From: Agelas oroides | Lineage: Eukaryota > Porifera > Demospongiae > Agelasida > Agelasidae | Direction: 5' to 3' | Assembly (NCBI GenBank): GCA_949130485.1 | Contig: OX422199.1 | Span: 2,718,402 to 2,782,401 of the forward strand | DNA: 64,000 nt | Shown here: in pieces, positions 1 through 9,852 of the stretch | How the letters are laid out: each line of letters starts with the position of its first letter | Position numbering within the stretch: the stretch's first letter is position 1 | Made by a program: the position numbers and the translations under genes | The notes under the pieces: generated by a model | Databases searched by the model: none | What the model was told of the DNA's origin: nothing | Seen by the model: the letters and a program-made list of their open reading frames with translations, nothing else

Positions 1-708
1 GGGGTCATCGCTGATCAACGAGTTCCAATCATGACGGAAGTTGAACTCCTTGTTATCCTTTCCTGTGGAAGAGGATCATACATAAACCATTTAATTATCA
101 TTATACCGTAGTCTCACGAAAGAGCGCCCATGGGCGGAGCACCTTACAAGCCTGCCAAAGAGGAGGGTGGGTGCTCTTTTCAAGTGATTCCGCATTTAAC
201 CACGAAACAGTGCCCATGTATGTTTACAGCGACTAATTGACCAATTATTCGCTGAAATATTGGACAAACAATAACGTACAACAAAGCCGCCAGCTTTGAA
301 AGCTCAAGTTCTGACGGCACGCACCACTCTGAACGGCAAAATGCCACCGTGAGCGTGGTGTAGCTACAATAGTATCAGCATCCGGAAAGTATTTCTCTGT
401 GTAGCGTGTCATGCGTAGGGTGGAGTCATCAACAGACGACAGACAACAGCTGGCTGAACCAAGAAAGAGATGGGCCCTCAGAGTTTGCTAACTGTCATCA
501 CTGGATGGCGACTGCTGCAGCGACATGCTTCACGGGCACAATTAGTCCTTTGTTACACTACACACACATGGATAATACAAATCACATATTTCATGTGTGT
601 GTGCCCACCTGTGAACCTCTTGTTGATTGAAATGAGGGTCCGGTGACGCGGGTAGAGGGTGTAGAAAGCACCTGAGAGTAATGAATAGGTATAACATTAT
701 AATCATGC

Positions 709-1095
709 ACATACCGTATTTCTTCGAATAGATGCCGCCCTCGAATAGTAGCCGCACAATCCGAAGCTCTTGAACGAAATAAACGCTGCCCTTGAATAGT
801 AGCCGCGGCTAGTAAATGCGGCACACGCACACTTGTGCAAATGATTTCTGACGATGGTCATCACGCTAGCGTTAGGACTGTTTGTGTTGTATGAGTCGTT
901 CCCACGGCTGACACAGCCTGACAGCAGGACTGAGAGGCTGTGCGTACTACAGCCAGCGTCTATAGCAACCGTCACCGTCTCATTCGTACGTACCTTATCC
1001 AGCCGTCGTTGATGTCTGCAGGCTTTCCAAATAAATAAACGCCGCCCTCAAATAGTAGCCGCACAAAACGAGCAACGAAATAAATAGTGGTCGCG
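709..1095. repeat. Degenerate GAATAGTAGCCGC repeat cluster
   Basis: A motif close to GCCCTCGAATAGTAGCCGC occurs at about 730, 790 and 1040, each near a variant of AAATAAACGC. The first copy follows ACCGTATTTC, a start also seen in other foldbacks in this window (35871, 55392, 57034). It looks like a decayed non-autonomous DNA transposon. No gene is visible in 1-1187. Confidence 0.4.
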
Positions 1096-1187
1096 GCGTC
1101 TGATCGAGGTATATACTGAAGGAAGGTTAATCAAAGATCAAGTTGGTTAAATATGTAAGATACCATACTCATGTGTTGTTGTGTATA

Positions 1188-1665
1188 CAGTGGAACCCCT
1201 CTATAACGGACACCATTGGGAACCAGCATTTTGTCCCTTATAGCGAGGTGTCCCTAACTCAGGGGCTTCTGGTGTATTTCCAGTAGGCGTGGTTCTGAGT
1301 AATCGGGCTGTTGAGCACAACGCGGCTGAGCTTTCCCTTGCTGTACGCTGGCAGGGAAGGCTAAGCAGAGGCTAGTACTACGAGTAACAGCACTAGTCTA
1401 ATGTCAAGTTGTTAACTACAGCAGTGATGGTGGACAATCGTGCTGAAAAGGTCGACAAGTGTCCACTAAATCAAGGCCGTTGAGTATTGTTTGTGTACAA
1501 TTGGGACTGCAAAAACTGTCCGTTATACGGAGTAGCGGGGCGTCCGCTATTCAGGGGTTGCTTAAGTGTTGAAGTGAATGGAAGGGCAGTCGGGACTTTC
1601 AGAATTGTCTGTTATACCGTAGGTGTCTACTGTTGAGGGGTGTCCGTTAAGCATGGGTTCCACTG
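1188..1665. mobile_element. Foldback DNA transposon, CAGTGGAACCC ends
   Basis: The left end reads CAGTGGAACCCCTCTATAAC with GGACACC after it; the right end is its imperfect reverse complement, ending GGGTTCCACTG. The 478-bp interior repeats the theme (TGTCCGTTATA variants near 1520 and 1605) and has no coding capacity. The ends resemble those of a shorter TA-flanked element at 59801-59943, so a mariner-type MITE is the best guess. No clean target duplication is visible here. Confidence 0.6.
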
Positions 1666-1675
1666 GATAGCTATT

Positions 1676-2150
1676 CTGAAATATGATGTAATGCACATTA
1701 GTTCACCTACCAGCTGTGTAGCTCTTCTCAAATATGATGTAATGCACATTAGTTCACCTACCAGCTGTGTAGCTCTTCTCAAGTATGATGTAATGCACAT
1801 TAGTTCACCTACCAGCTGTGTAGCTCTTCTCAAATATGATGTAATGCACATTAGTTCACCTACCAGCTGTGTAGCTCTTCTCAAATATGATGTAATGCAC
1901 ATTAGTTCACCTACCAGCTGTATAGCTCTTCTCAAATATGATGTAATGCACATTAGTTCACCTACCAGCTGTGTAGCTCTTCTCAAATATGATGTAATGC
2001 ACATTAGTTCACCTACCAGCTGTATAGCTCTTCTCAAATATGATGTAATGCACATTAGTTCACCTACCAGCTGTATAGCTCTTCTCAAATATGATGTAAT
2101 GCACATTAGTTCACCTACCAGCTGTGTAGCTCTTCTCAAATATGATGTAA
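1676..2150. repeat. 51-bp minisatellite, about 9.3 copies
   Basis: The unit is 51 bp, close to ATGATGTAATGCACATTAG followed by TTCACCTACCAGCTGTGTAG and CTCTTCTCAAAT. Copies are nearly identical; the visible variants are GTGTAG/GTATAG and AAATAT/AAGTAT. Because 51 is a multiple of three and the unit lacks stops in one frame of each strand, both strands carry open frames of about 190 codons made of a 17-residue repeat. Neither looks like a real protein. Confidence 0.95.
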
Positions 2151-2402
2151 TCCCGTCCACTTCTCTCCAGGAAATACCCCGTCTGAAGTCCTGGGGCATG
2201 CAGGGAAGGATTGACTGATATTCAACTACTAAATTCAGACCTTAAATTAGCCCCATAATCTCCTCCTCCTCCCTACTTCTACCTGCCCCACAATTTTGAC
2301 CAGTGCAGATTCCTGAACGCATTGCACCAAGTGCCAACTTCAAACAGAGTCACTAGTGGTTAAAGGGTTAATTAATTTGCAACACATGCTGTACCTCACA
2401 TC

Positions 2403-2818
2403 TAGCCTCGTTCCCAGGCTTTCCCCGTTTTTGTTCTTTGGTTTGCGTTCAGTATAATACACGGAAGCGGAAGAGCGGCGAAAAATGGGGAAGGCCTGGA
2501 AACACTTATCACATGAATGACGTCAGGTGGACACGAGGTGGATGTAGGGGGAGCGGTGCCCGACTACAAGTACGTACCTGAGAGCGAGTTTCTTACAATG
2601 TCTGGGGGTCTCGCCTAGCGACGGTGTGCTTGATGAAGTCTAGTACGTTATTTGAATGCAGATGCCTCCCCCCCTACGTCCACCTCACATCTACCTGACA
2701 TCATTCACGTGATAAGTGTTCCCAGGCCTTCCCTGTTTTTCGCCACTCTTCCACTTCCGTGTATTATACTGAATGCAAACCAAAGGGAAAAAATGGGGGA
2801 GGCCTGGGAACGAGGCTA
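2403..2818. mobile_element. Foldback MITE, TAGCCTCG family, 9-bp target duplication
   Basis: The element begins TAGCCTCGTTCCCAGGC and ends GCCTGGGAACGAGGCTA. The flanks carry a perfect 9-bp direct repeat CCTCACATC (2394-2402 and 2819-2827). Long inverted arms continue inward (CTTCCCCGTTTTT, later CACTTATCACATGAATGACG). Nothing is encoded. The target duplication length is typical of Mutator-like transposases. Confidence 0.9.
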
Positions 2819-2921
2819 CCTCACATCATAAAATCATAAAATCATGAGCCATTATAGTTTTCGCCTGTGTACAGGCAACCCTTCATCTCACTCAATTTCC
2901 CTTTCTCTCCTCAGTCAGTCC

Positions 2922-3244
2922 TAGTCTCGTGCCCCGCCCGCGCGCGCCTCCCGGCGAGAAACGGTCTGGTGAACGAAGTCGAATTTCTTGGGCTTATTAC
3001 CCAAAACGGGTAATGACCAATGAGATTGCGAGATTGGTAATTATTACGTTGCACTTCCCTTACAACAGTAAAATTTGTTAATCTCCATTCGAGTATCCGT
3101 ACCTTTTTTGAGCGGGTTGGCCGCAAAATGTTTTGATCGTTGCTAGGTTACATTGTCGCAAAAGTGTGCGCTAGCCCAAGAAATTCGACTTGGTTCACCA
3201 GACCGTTTCTCCTCGTGAGAGGGTGGGGTCTGGGGACGAGACTA
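2922..3244. mobile_element. Foldback MITE, TAGTCTCG family, 9-bp target duplication
   Basis: The left end is TAGTCTCGTGCCCC and the right end GGGGACGAGACTA. The perfect 9-bp duplication is AGTCAGTCC (2913-2921, 3245-3253). Inner arms pair AACGGTCTGGTGAACGAAG and the AATTCGACTTGGTTCACCAG side. A decayed relative is at 34283-34515. No coding capacity. Confidence 0.9.
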
Positions 3245-3253
3245 AGTCAGTCC

Positions 3254-5238
3254 CAGGTCCCAACCCAGTTAGTGACAGGAAGCTGAGGCCTGGGAATGAG
3301 TCTCCTTTTAGCGCCAGATCTACTGTCTTCCATGAGTGGCATGATTGTGCGAATCACGACATAGTATGTAAGTTAATTATCCTCATGTTACGTGACTAAT
3401 AACCTCTTTGTGGCTCAGGTGAAAACACTGTTGCTATGACAATGCCTACCTAATCAAGTGAGGCAGACATCTTGGCGCTGACTGAGGTGAAGGAAATCTA
3501 ATCAACCATTGTGCATTCCCCTATCTCTTCATAGCCATGTAAATCAACAGCTTTGTGGGCGGCTTACAATGCATGTGAAGCCATAGCATATGCTCACATC
3601 CTCTCACTTGACCTTTTGAGCACAATGTAATTGAATATTCATTGTACTTTGACCACACCCATCTACATGAAACCATAGTGCACTTAAACTCTTTACCACT
3701 TGGTAAGCTTAGGGCCCAGTGCGGCAAATATAGCACGCAACAATGTGGTTATGATTATATTCATTACACTTTGCATGGCCACACCCCTTGGGGAGTTACA
3801 CAAAGTGACTGTGAGTACAGACTACTGTATCTATATTGAAGTCAGTTCGTAACTGGTACATGTCAAGCAGATTGTGTAATGGTTGGAAGCCTGTCCCAGG
3901 GGTACCCTCTGCTATTTCTAGGCCATGCTACTTGCTATGCCATGCTACTTGCTATGCCATGCTACTTGCTATGCAGTATCTAGGGGACCTTCAACTACAA
4001 CCTAGTATGTGCTACTACAGCTGGTATTATGGAACACTTACTGGGGCCTTGTTCTCAAGCTTCATGGCTTGCTTGCAGAAAGGTGTCAGTGTCACACGAA
4101 TTAGAAGGACTTCACTAAACCAAAGTTTCCCTCTGAAAGTTATCATTATTTGTAACGGCGCCATACAAATACGGCAGTTTCATTCCCAAACCACATTTTC
4201 TGTACGTAGAGAAGCTTCTGTTTTCATTCAAGTAATGCATGGTGCATTATTTTTATTACCAAGGATTATAATAATTTCATACGCCAATGTTCTGCTATTG
4301 ACATGGATGTTGTTGATTGGACAATCCTAGCTGCCTCCTGTAGACTAGGCTGTCCATAGTTTGCAGCTAGCAAGAACACTTTTAAATTCACAGTCCAGTT
4401 TATGTGACGTGACCAGTAGTATAGCCTGGGACTTGGCCCATCCAATTTGTTAGTTGGTCCACCTAAAGTTCAAGTCAATTGCACAAGGTTTCTTGCTATA
4501 TAACCTAGCTAGTGTAGTACACTAGCTACATTAGCCCAGTATGTAGCAAGACGATGAAGAGAGAGGAATGTAACAGACCTTTTGTTAGTGCCAGTGAAAG
4601 TCTGAACAGCAGTGTTCCATCACTGAAGGTTCAATCTTCTAGGTAACTGGCACTTGGCGCTACAATACAAAATTCTCTGTACCCCCCCAATACTTAATGC
4701 CTAGCTACGTCCCAGTGATTTGGACAGTGTAGGTAGTTTGCCACACTATTTTCCCACTTAGTGAAAAAGTAGTCTGGGCACAAGATGCAAACAAAAGGGG
4801 GGGGGGGGAAGCTTGGTAAGCTTGAGCCTGCAGGGATCAGGCATCCTAGCATGCCTCAAAGAGCGAACTATACACCGTTACAAACCTTCTTGGTACAGTG
4901 TATCAGTCTTCTTTTAACAATGCTTCCTTGACATGAATCAGTACTTTTTTCAATGATTTACTTGACTCCGTATTTTTTATTTTTTGAAATTTTTTTTGGT
5001 GTGCCAAATAGCGATGCTTTACGAACTTTGTCGTTTTATATACCGTAAGCTGCACAGTTGCACAGTTTGCGGTACTTATCAAGTTACACAGCAGCAGGCA
5101 GATTCGGCCAATGTAAAAACAGTTACTGTTGTTGGGAGGTAAAGGTACTATCTACAAGCTGCGATGGCGATGTGCCACGGAAATCTTGCACGTATGCAAC
5201 ATACACTGACATAGCCTAGGGTACAGAGCATACCATAC
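3254..5238. other. Non-coding stretch, probably flavoprotein intron 1
   Basis: No exon could be supported on either strand. The 165-codon open frame at 3836-4330 (+) has no recognisable domain and reads through the 17-bp repeat at 3923. A 12-G homopolymer is at about 4798. If the exon at 5239-5344 is real, this is the start of its first intron and the remaining exons lie beyond the left edge. Confidence 0.4.
3923..3973. repeat. 17-bp tandem repeat, three exact copies
   Basis: Three consecutive identical copies of CCATGCTACTTGCTATG (3923-3939, 3940-3956, 3957-3973). Confidence 0.95.
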
Positions 5239-5344
5239 CTCCCGGTCCAGCGCCAATAAGGCAGTATTTTTTCCTCCCGCCTTTCTCGGCTACACACACA
5301 GCAACTGCCGCGACAATCAGCAGAGCTAGCAGTACTGATTTCAT
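5239..5344 (-). CDS. Signal-peptide first exon of a FAD-dependent oxidoreductase (FOXRED2-like), partial
   Basis: Reading leftward from the ATG at 5344, 35 codons start MKSVLLALLIVAAVAV, a short basic start plus a hydrophobic core typical of a secretory signal peptide. They end KKYCLIGAGPG, then G at a GTATGG donor (phase 1). The GAGPG stretch is the start of a dinucleotide-binding GxGxxG motif, the last glycine being completed across the splice. A cleaved leader followed at once by YC-[VIL]-GAGP is the arrangement I recall for FOXRED2, an ER-lumen flavoprotein linked to ER-associated degradation. No downstream exon was found in 1-5238. Another secreted flavin oxidase is possible. It is divergent from the NLR remnant at 5.7 kb. 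Confidence 0.5.
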
Positions 5345-5714
5345 GATGGCGATGTCGATCGATGTCACGATGAACAAACAGGAAAGGTCATTCCGTACAG
5401 TCTCGTTCCCAGACGTACACCCGTGGCCATGGACGTCTGAGAACTAGAATGAGATGCAGATGGTCTGGTTCCCGGCCTCAGCTTTCTCTTCCGCTTCCGT
5501 GTGGACACGACCGACGCCGGGAGAGGCCAAGCCTCGTTTCTCGCCCAGATAGACCAGCTTTTCGTCGCCTTACTGCTCCTCCACCCAGGTTTTCGTCGCT
5601 CGCTGTAACGCGACATAAAGCTAGTCTCGCGTAGCCATGCAGACTCTCGCCGGAAAGGGTCCTGCTTGCGCTGGGCGATCGGCGCTGCGAAACGGAAAGA
5701 GTCTGGCTTGTGAG

Positions 5715-6405
5715 ACTAAGTTTGCAGCATACTCCTGCGCCAGCTGTTAGAGCACTTGGTGCATGGCAAAAAGAGGAGATGGAGGGTATAGTTTCAGTAA
5801 ACTGTCTATAGAAACAGCTGTGTGAACTGGGCAGATCATGCACATATGAAGGAATCCTTCATGAACAGCAGGTAATTTTCTATATGATCTCCCATGCAGA
5901 GGACTTTGAAACCCTGAGTCTGATGCAGTATGCCCCAGAACTGTATGCAGGTGAAGGGGTTGTAGTTTCCTGCATTTGACTGTGCAAGAGTATCATGCAT
6001 GCTGCATTTCACCTCTCACACAGCAACCATGCAGTATAGAAGGAAGACGAGATACAACAACACCACTAATTTCAAATGGTGCTGTGATTTCTATATATCT
6101 GGAGAAACGAAGTTCAGTGGATATCCGAGTGAGGTTCTGAACACATTGTTTCCTCAGCTATAGTGTCATACATGAAGTCAGCTTAAATGCTGCATTGGTT
6201 GTTTGAAGCACATGACAATGATATTACAGCTGAATTGCTAGGGTCATCTGACATTCAGCTCTATACACAACACACGATTATGGAACATGACAATATCACT
6301 CCTTTAGACTGTACGGGGTGATCTCTAAGATACACTTGAGCAATTTTGATCTCACCTCTGAGGGAATGAAGCGTGTGTTGCATTTTCCAAAGCAGTGGAT
6401 ACAAT
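5715..6405 (+). pseudogene. Decayed NLR fragment (post-NACHT helical region to first LRR)
   Basis: The plus strand shows clear nucleotide similarity to the coding strand of the intact-looking NLR at 9853-12635, for example CAGCTGTGTGAACTGGGC at about 5815, LHWLFEAHDNDI (NLR: LHWLFEAQDNEI) and LLGSSDIQL. Similarity starts near GTTTGCAGCATACTCCTGCG and runs to a truncated LRR at CATTTTCCAAAGCAG. Stops, insertions and frame changes occur throughout, and no NACHT or CARD part is present. It lies opposite in direction to the source-like gene, with the TRIM gene between them, so it is a broken, inverted partial duplicate. Confidence 0.9.
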
Positions 6406-6511
6406 CATAATATTATGGTGTGCACACGACATTTTGAATAACCGTCACAACTATGTGTATTCAACTAGCAGAACACTAGTAAATGAAGTGACTCACTTTA
6501 GTCGTTCATAC

Positions 6512-8821
6512 CTAAAATACTTGTATACAATTATTGCCTTTTTTACAAATGAATACAAAGCCTTCTTGGTCAACAGCTATGCCACGTGGGCCATCTGGTT
6601 CAGATTGCTTCTTCCCAAAGGAGTGAACAAACTCGCCAGATGTGCGGAACACCGAGACACGACGGTTACCCGATTCAGTTACAAACACATAATCCCCACT
6701 GACAGAGAGTCCTTTTGGGTCACTGAGCTCACCCTTGCCCTGCCCTCTCTGACCAAAGTGACGCAGGTACTGGCCATCCTCACCAAACACTAAGACCTGA
6801 TCTTTGTTAAAATCGACCACATAAATGTCTCCTTGTTGGTCAAAGTGTACGTCCTGTGGATACTTGAGCTGGCCTGGACCATCACCATGGGTGCCAAATG
6901 ATCGGACAAAGTTCAAGTTGGAGTCAAACACCTGCACTCTGCCATTGTCACTGTCACACACATAGATATGGCAGTTGTGGTATCGGACGCCCCATGGCCA
7001 ATCAAACTCTCCAATGTCTCTCCCCTTCTTTCCAACTGTCTTGACGAGCTCACCACGTCTGTTGAACTTCTGCACTTTTTGACTAGTACTGGCTACATAC
7101 ACATTGCCTTCACCATCTGTGGCAATCCCAGTGGGGCATCCATCCTCAAATGGTGGTCTCCCTTTTGACCCTATAGTCAGAACCCTTTTACCCTGGGCAT
7201 CAAGCACTGTGTATCGATGGTCCCAGTATTCAGTCACCAATAGTTCTCCTTTGTCACTGATTGCAATGTAGTAGGGTTTCACATCCTTGATGATCCTCAC
7301 TGGAGTGCCCAGCTGAGTAGGAGGGTGCTGCACAAACAATTGGAATGTTCCAATCTCAGTGCCATTGACCCGGACTGTCAACTGGTGGTAGCCCCTGGTG
7401 GTAGGAGTGTAGGAGAGCTCATACATAGAAGGGGTCTGACTCACTACTGTGGCCTGTACAACTGAGCCATCCATCAGAAACTTCAGTTCGGCTGAGACAT
7501 GCTGCTTGGAAGGAGAAGGCTGACTGCGGTTGTCATGTGTGCGTACTGTGAACTTTGACACTTGCTTAGTGGTAGCAGACTTGAGACCTGGGCCATCAAC
7601 TACATAAGTCTTCATACAGAGCTCTGCAAGACTGGTGAAATCACTGGAAGGCGGAACTGCTACAAACATGTCAGCTCCCTCACTTGGACTCAACTTCACA
7701 TCCTGGTACTTCCTGGAGACTTGCTGGATTCGGCTGGTCATTTGCTGTTTCATGGAGATAAACTCTTCATCACTTGCATTCTCAGCCGTCCTCTCAACAA
7801 ATCCGACAAGGCCATCAAAGGTGGCTAGTGCAAGCTGAAGATGCTCCTGCTGCCTGTCAATTGTGCCCACCTTCCTCTCCACTACCTCTAATGCCTGCCG
7901 TAACAAAACTTGCTTACGACTGTTGAGAATAGCATGAAGCTCTTCAAACGATCGAGTGATGGTTGCAGCAATGTCTGCTCCCTGGTCTCTGATCTCTTTC
8001 TTGCTATCCTTCATCCTCGCTATGGCTGTGGTGACATTAGCATAGGTGTCTTGGAGGGGCGCCAGGCTGGACAGAACATCCTCTCTGAATGCATCAGCCA
8101 CGCCCTTCACAAAGTCAAACTTGTGGCTAGCGTGGTCCACCAGGGCACAGTCTCGGCAGATGAGCTCTGCACACTCGAAGCAGTAAAAGTTATGAAGCTG
8201 TCCCTCATGTTTGTTGCAGGTGGAGGTTGGGATCTTTTTTGTTGGAAGTTGAATCAGTGCCTCCTCACTCATCTCTGAGATCAGAACTGTCTCATGCCCT
8301 ACAAATTCCTTCACTGTCTTATGGGAATCGGTGCATGAAGTGCAAATGAATCCGCAGGTGTGGCACAAAGAAATTGCCTTTGCATCACTGGAGCAGTTTT
8401 GGCATTCAATCTCATTTCTCTTGGCTTTTTTCAAGATCTCAGACAGTTCAATCAATCCATTGATGAAGAACATCGTGGGGAGGGATTTGGGATCATTGTC
8501 TGTTACAGCAACAACACTACGGCACTGGGGACACTCCAACTCCTGGTCTCTCTGTTGTTGCAGTAGCAGCTGCTGGATGCACCCCTGGCAGTAAACGTGG
8601 AGGCAGGACAGGGCCTTGGGGTCGCAGTAGGTCTCCAGACAGATGGCACACTTTATCTTTTTCTCCAGCAGACCCAGTGTCTCTGTGAGAGTCCTGCAGG
8701 AGAAGAGAAACAGCAGTATTAAGACCTACAGTTCCAAAGCTATATATAGCTTCAAAGAAGTGCATGGGCGTGTCTTGCTTATCCCTCGAACTCACTTTTT
8801 TGGCGCGGGAGCTGTTGCCAT
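6512..8821 (-). CDS. TRIM-NHL protein: RING, two B-boxes, coiled coil, filamin, six NHL repeats
   Basis: Two exons: 8821-8796 (ATG, eight codons plus two bases, GTGAGT donor) and 8693-6512; the 102-nt intron ends TTCTCTTCTCCTGCAG and the phases match, giving 735 residues. The RING is at about 24-66 (CAIC at 24-27, CLHVYCQGC at 39-47, CPQC at 63-66). B-box 1 (CQNC, CHTCGFICTSC) and B-box 2 (CNKHEG, FYCFECAELICRDC) follow, then a helical segment, a filamin-type Ig fold ending FQLFVQHP and six NHL blades, for example IYVCDSDNGRVQVF. This is the TRIM2/3/71 layout: a RING E3 ligase whose NHL propeller binds protein or RNA. Which subfamily it belongs to cannot be told from layout alone; invertebrates often have expansions. 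All zinc ligands look present, so it should be functional. It sits between two NLR sequences. Confidence 0.93.
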
Positions 8822-9852
8822 ACTCACTGTGACTTGATGCAGTATATACGTTGGTCTAATTTGATTTGCTCAAAAGTTCTGCAAGTTTGAGCTTCGAACG
8901 AACAATGAGCTAGGCGAGCTTTGGAGATTGCTCACGTTAGTTGGTCAGCTAGTAGCTATTAATATGCCACTGCCCCCTACAGCCGTCGTGCCTCGCTGCG
9001 TCGCGCACCCCCCACAAAAATTCCGAGTACGACAAGACTCAAAGAGCAATAAAAGAATCTGCATGGGAGGTTGCGGCTCGCACTTGTTCCCGCTTTTGAA
9101 GTAAGGAGAATGCACGAATGGAGCCGCACAGTAGTGAGGATCGGACAGCATGAAGTTGTGTTCAAGAACGAGGTGGCTCGAGAAGAGAACGAGACCTCCG
9201 CGACTAGTTAAGCCTCTCCTTCGCGGAGCTCGTAAGCCCCAGGTGCTGCTATAAATTCTCAGCAAAAAAAAAAAAAAAAAAAAAGAGGACGTTTTGACAC
9301 TGCATGCCAGTGACACTATAGTGTATTAAAAACTTAGGCGCGAAGGTCTGTATGCAACATTCTCTTCTTTAGCTGTCATGAAAGAATATACATCCTTCAC
9401 TCCCTTTCTCCTTTCCTTCCCTCTATCTTCTCTCCCTCCTTCCCGTCGTTCTCCCTTACTGCAGTGATTGTTGGAACCCGAATGATGTAGCTAGTTTGTA
9501 AGTCAGAAAATAGGTATTCAACCTCCACTGTTTCACTGCTTGTCCTCAGCTTTGCCATGCACACTGCCATGCAGCGGTCAAACCTCACTAGCTATACTCA
9601 TGCATCATCCACACGGCTACTCCACTTCCTACAAACCAAACAAAGTTGTCAAGCACAAGTTTGGAAGTTCTCCTGTTGAATTTCCACCATGTCCAGTGTC
9701 CAGTACACATATCCAGCTCAAGCTGAACCTCAGTCGATGCTCAATGAGTGTTGAAGCCACCTGATCAATCACCAAGACAACAGTACAATTAGCTACATGA
9801 ACCAAAAGTGAAATAGCTACTATACAGTGGATATAACAGTGTTCTATGTTAG
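8822..9852. other. Intergenic region between TRIM-NHL and NLR genes
   Basis: This holds the TRIM upstream region and the NLR 3' flank. An A homopolymer of about 20 lies at 9265-9284, following a GC-rich 300-bp stretch; together these could be a retroposed fragment, but no RNA polymerase III boxes are convincing. A CT-rich run is at 9395-9445. No exon is supported. Confidence 0.5.

Noticed and set aside
1627..2218. Long open frames on both strands with a 17-residue repeat
   Set aside because: They are produced by the 51-bp satellite; no start context, splice sites or non-repeat coding sequence support a gene.
3836..4330. Open frame of 164 codons
   Set aside because: Runs through a 17-bp tandem repeat, has no recognisable domain and no supporting splice sites.
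8517..8795. Minus-strand frame over the TRIM start
   Set aside because: Out of frame with the RING. The correct frame gives a full C3HC4 RING and joins a small first exon in phase.
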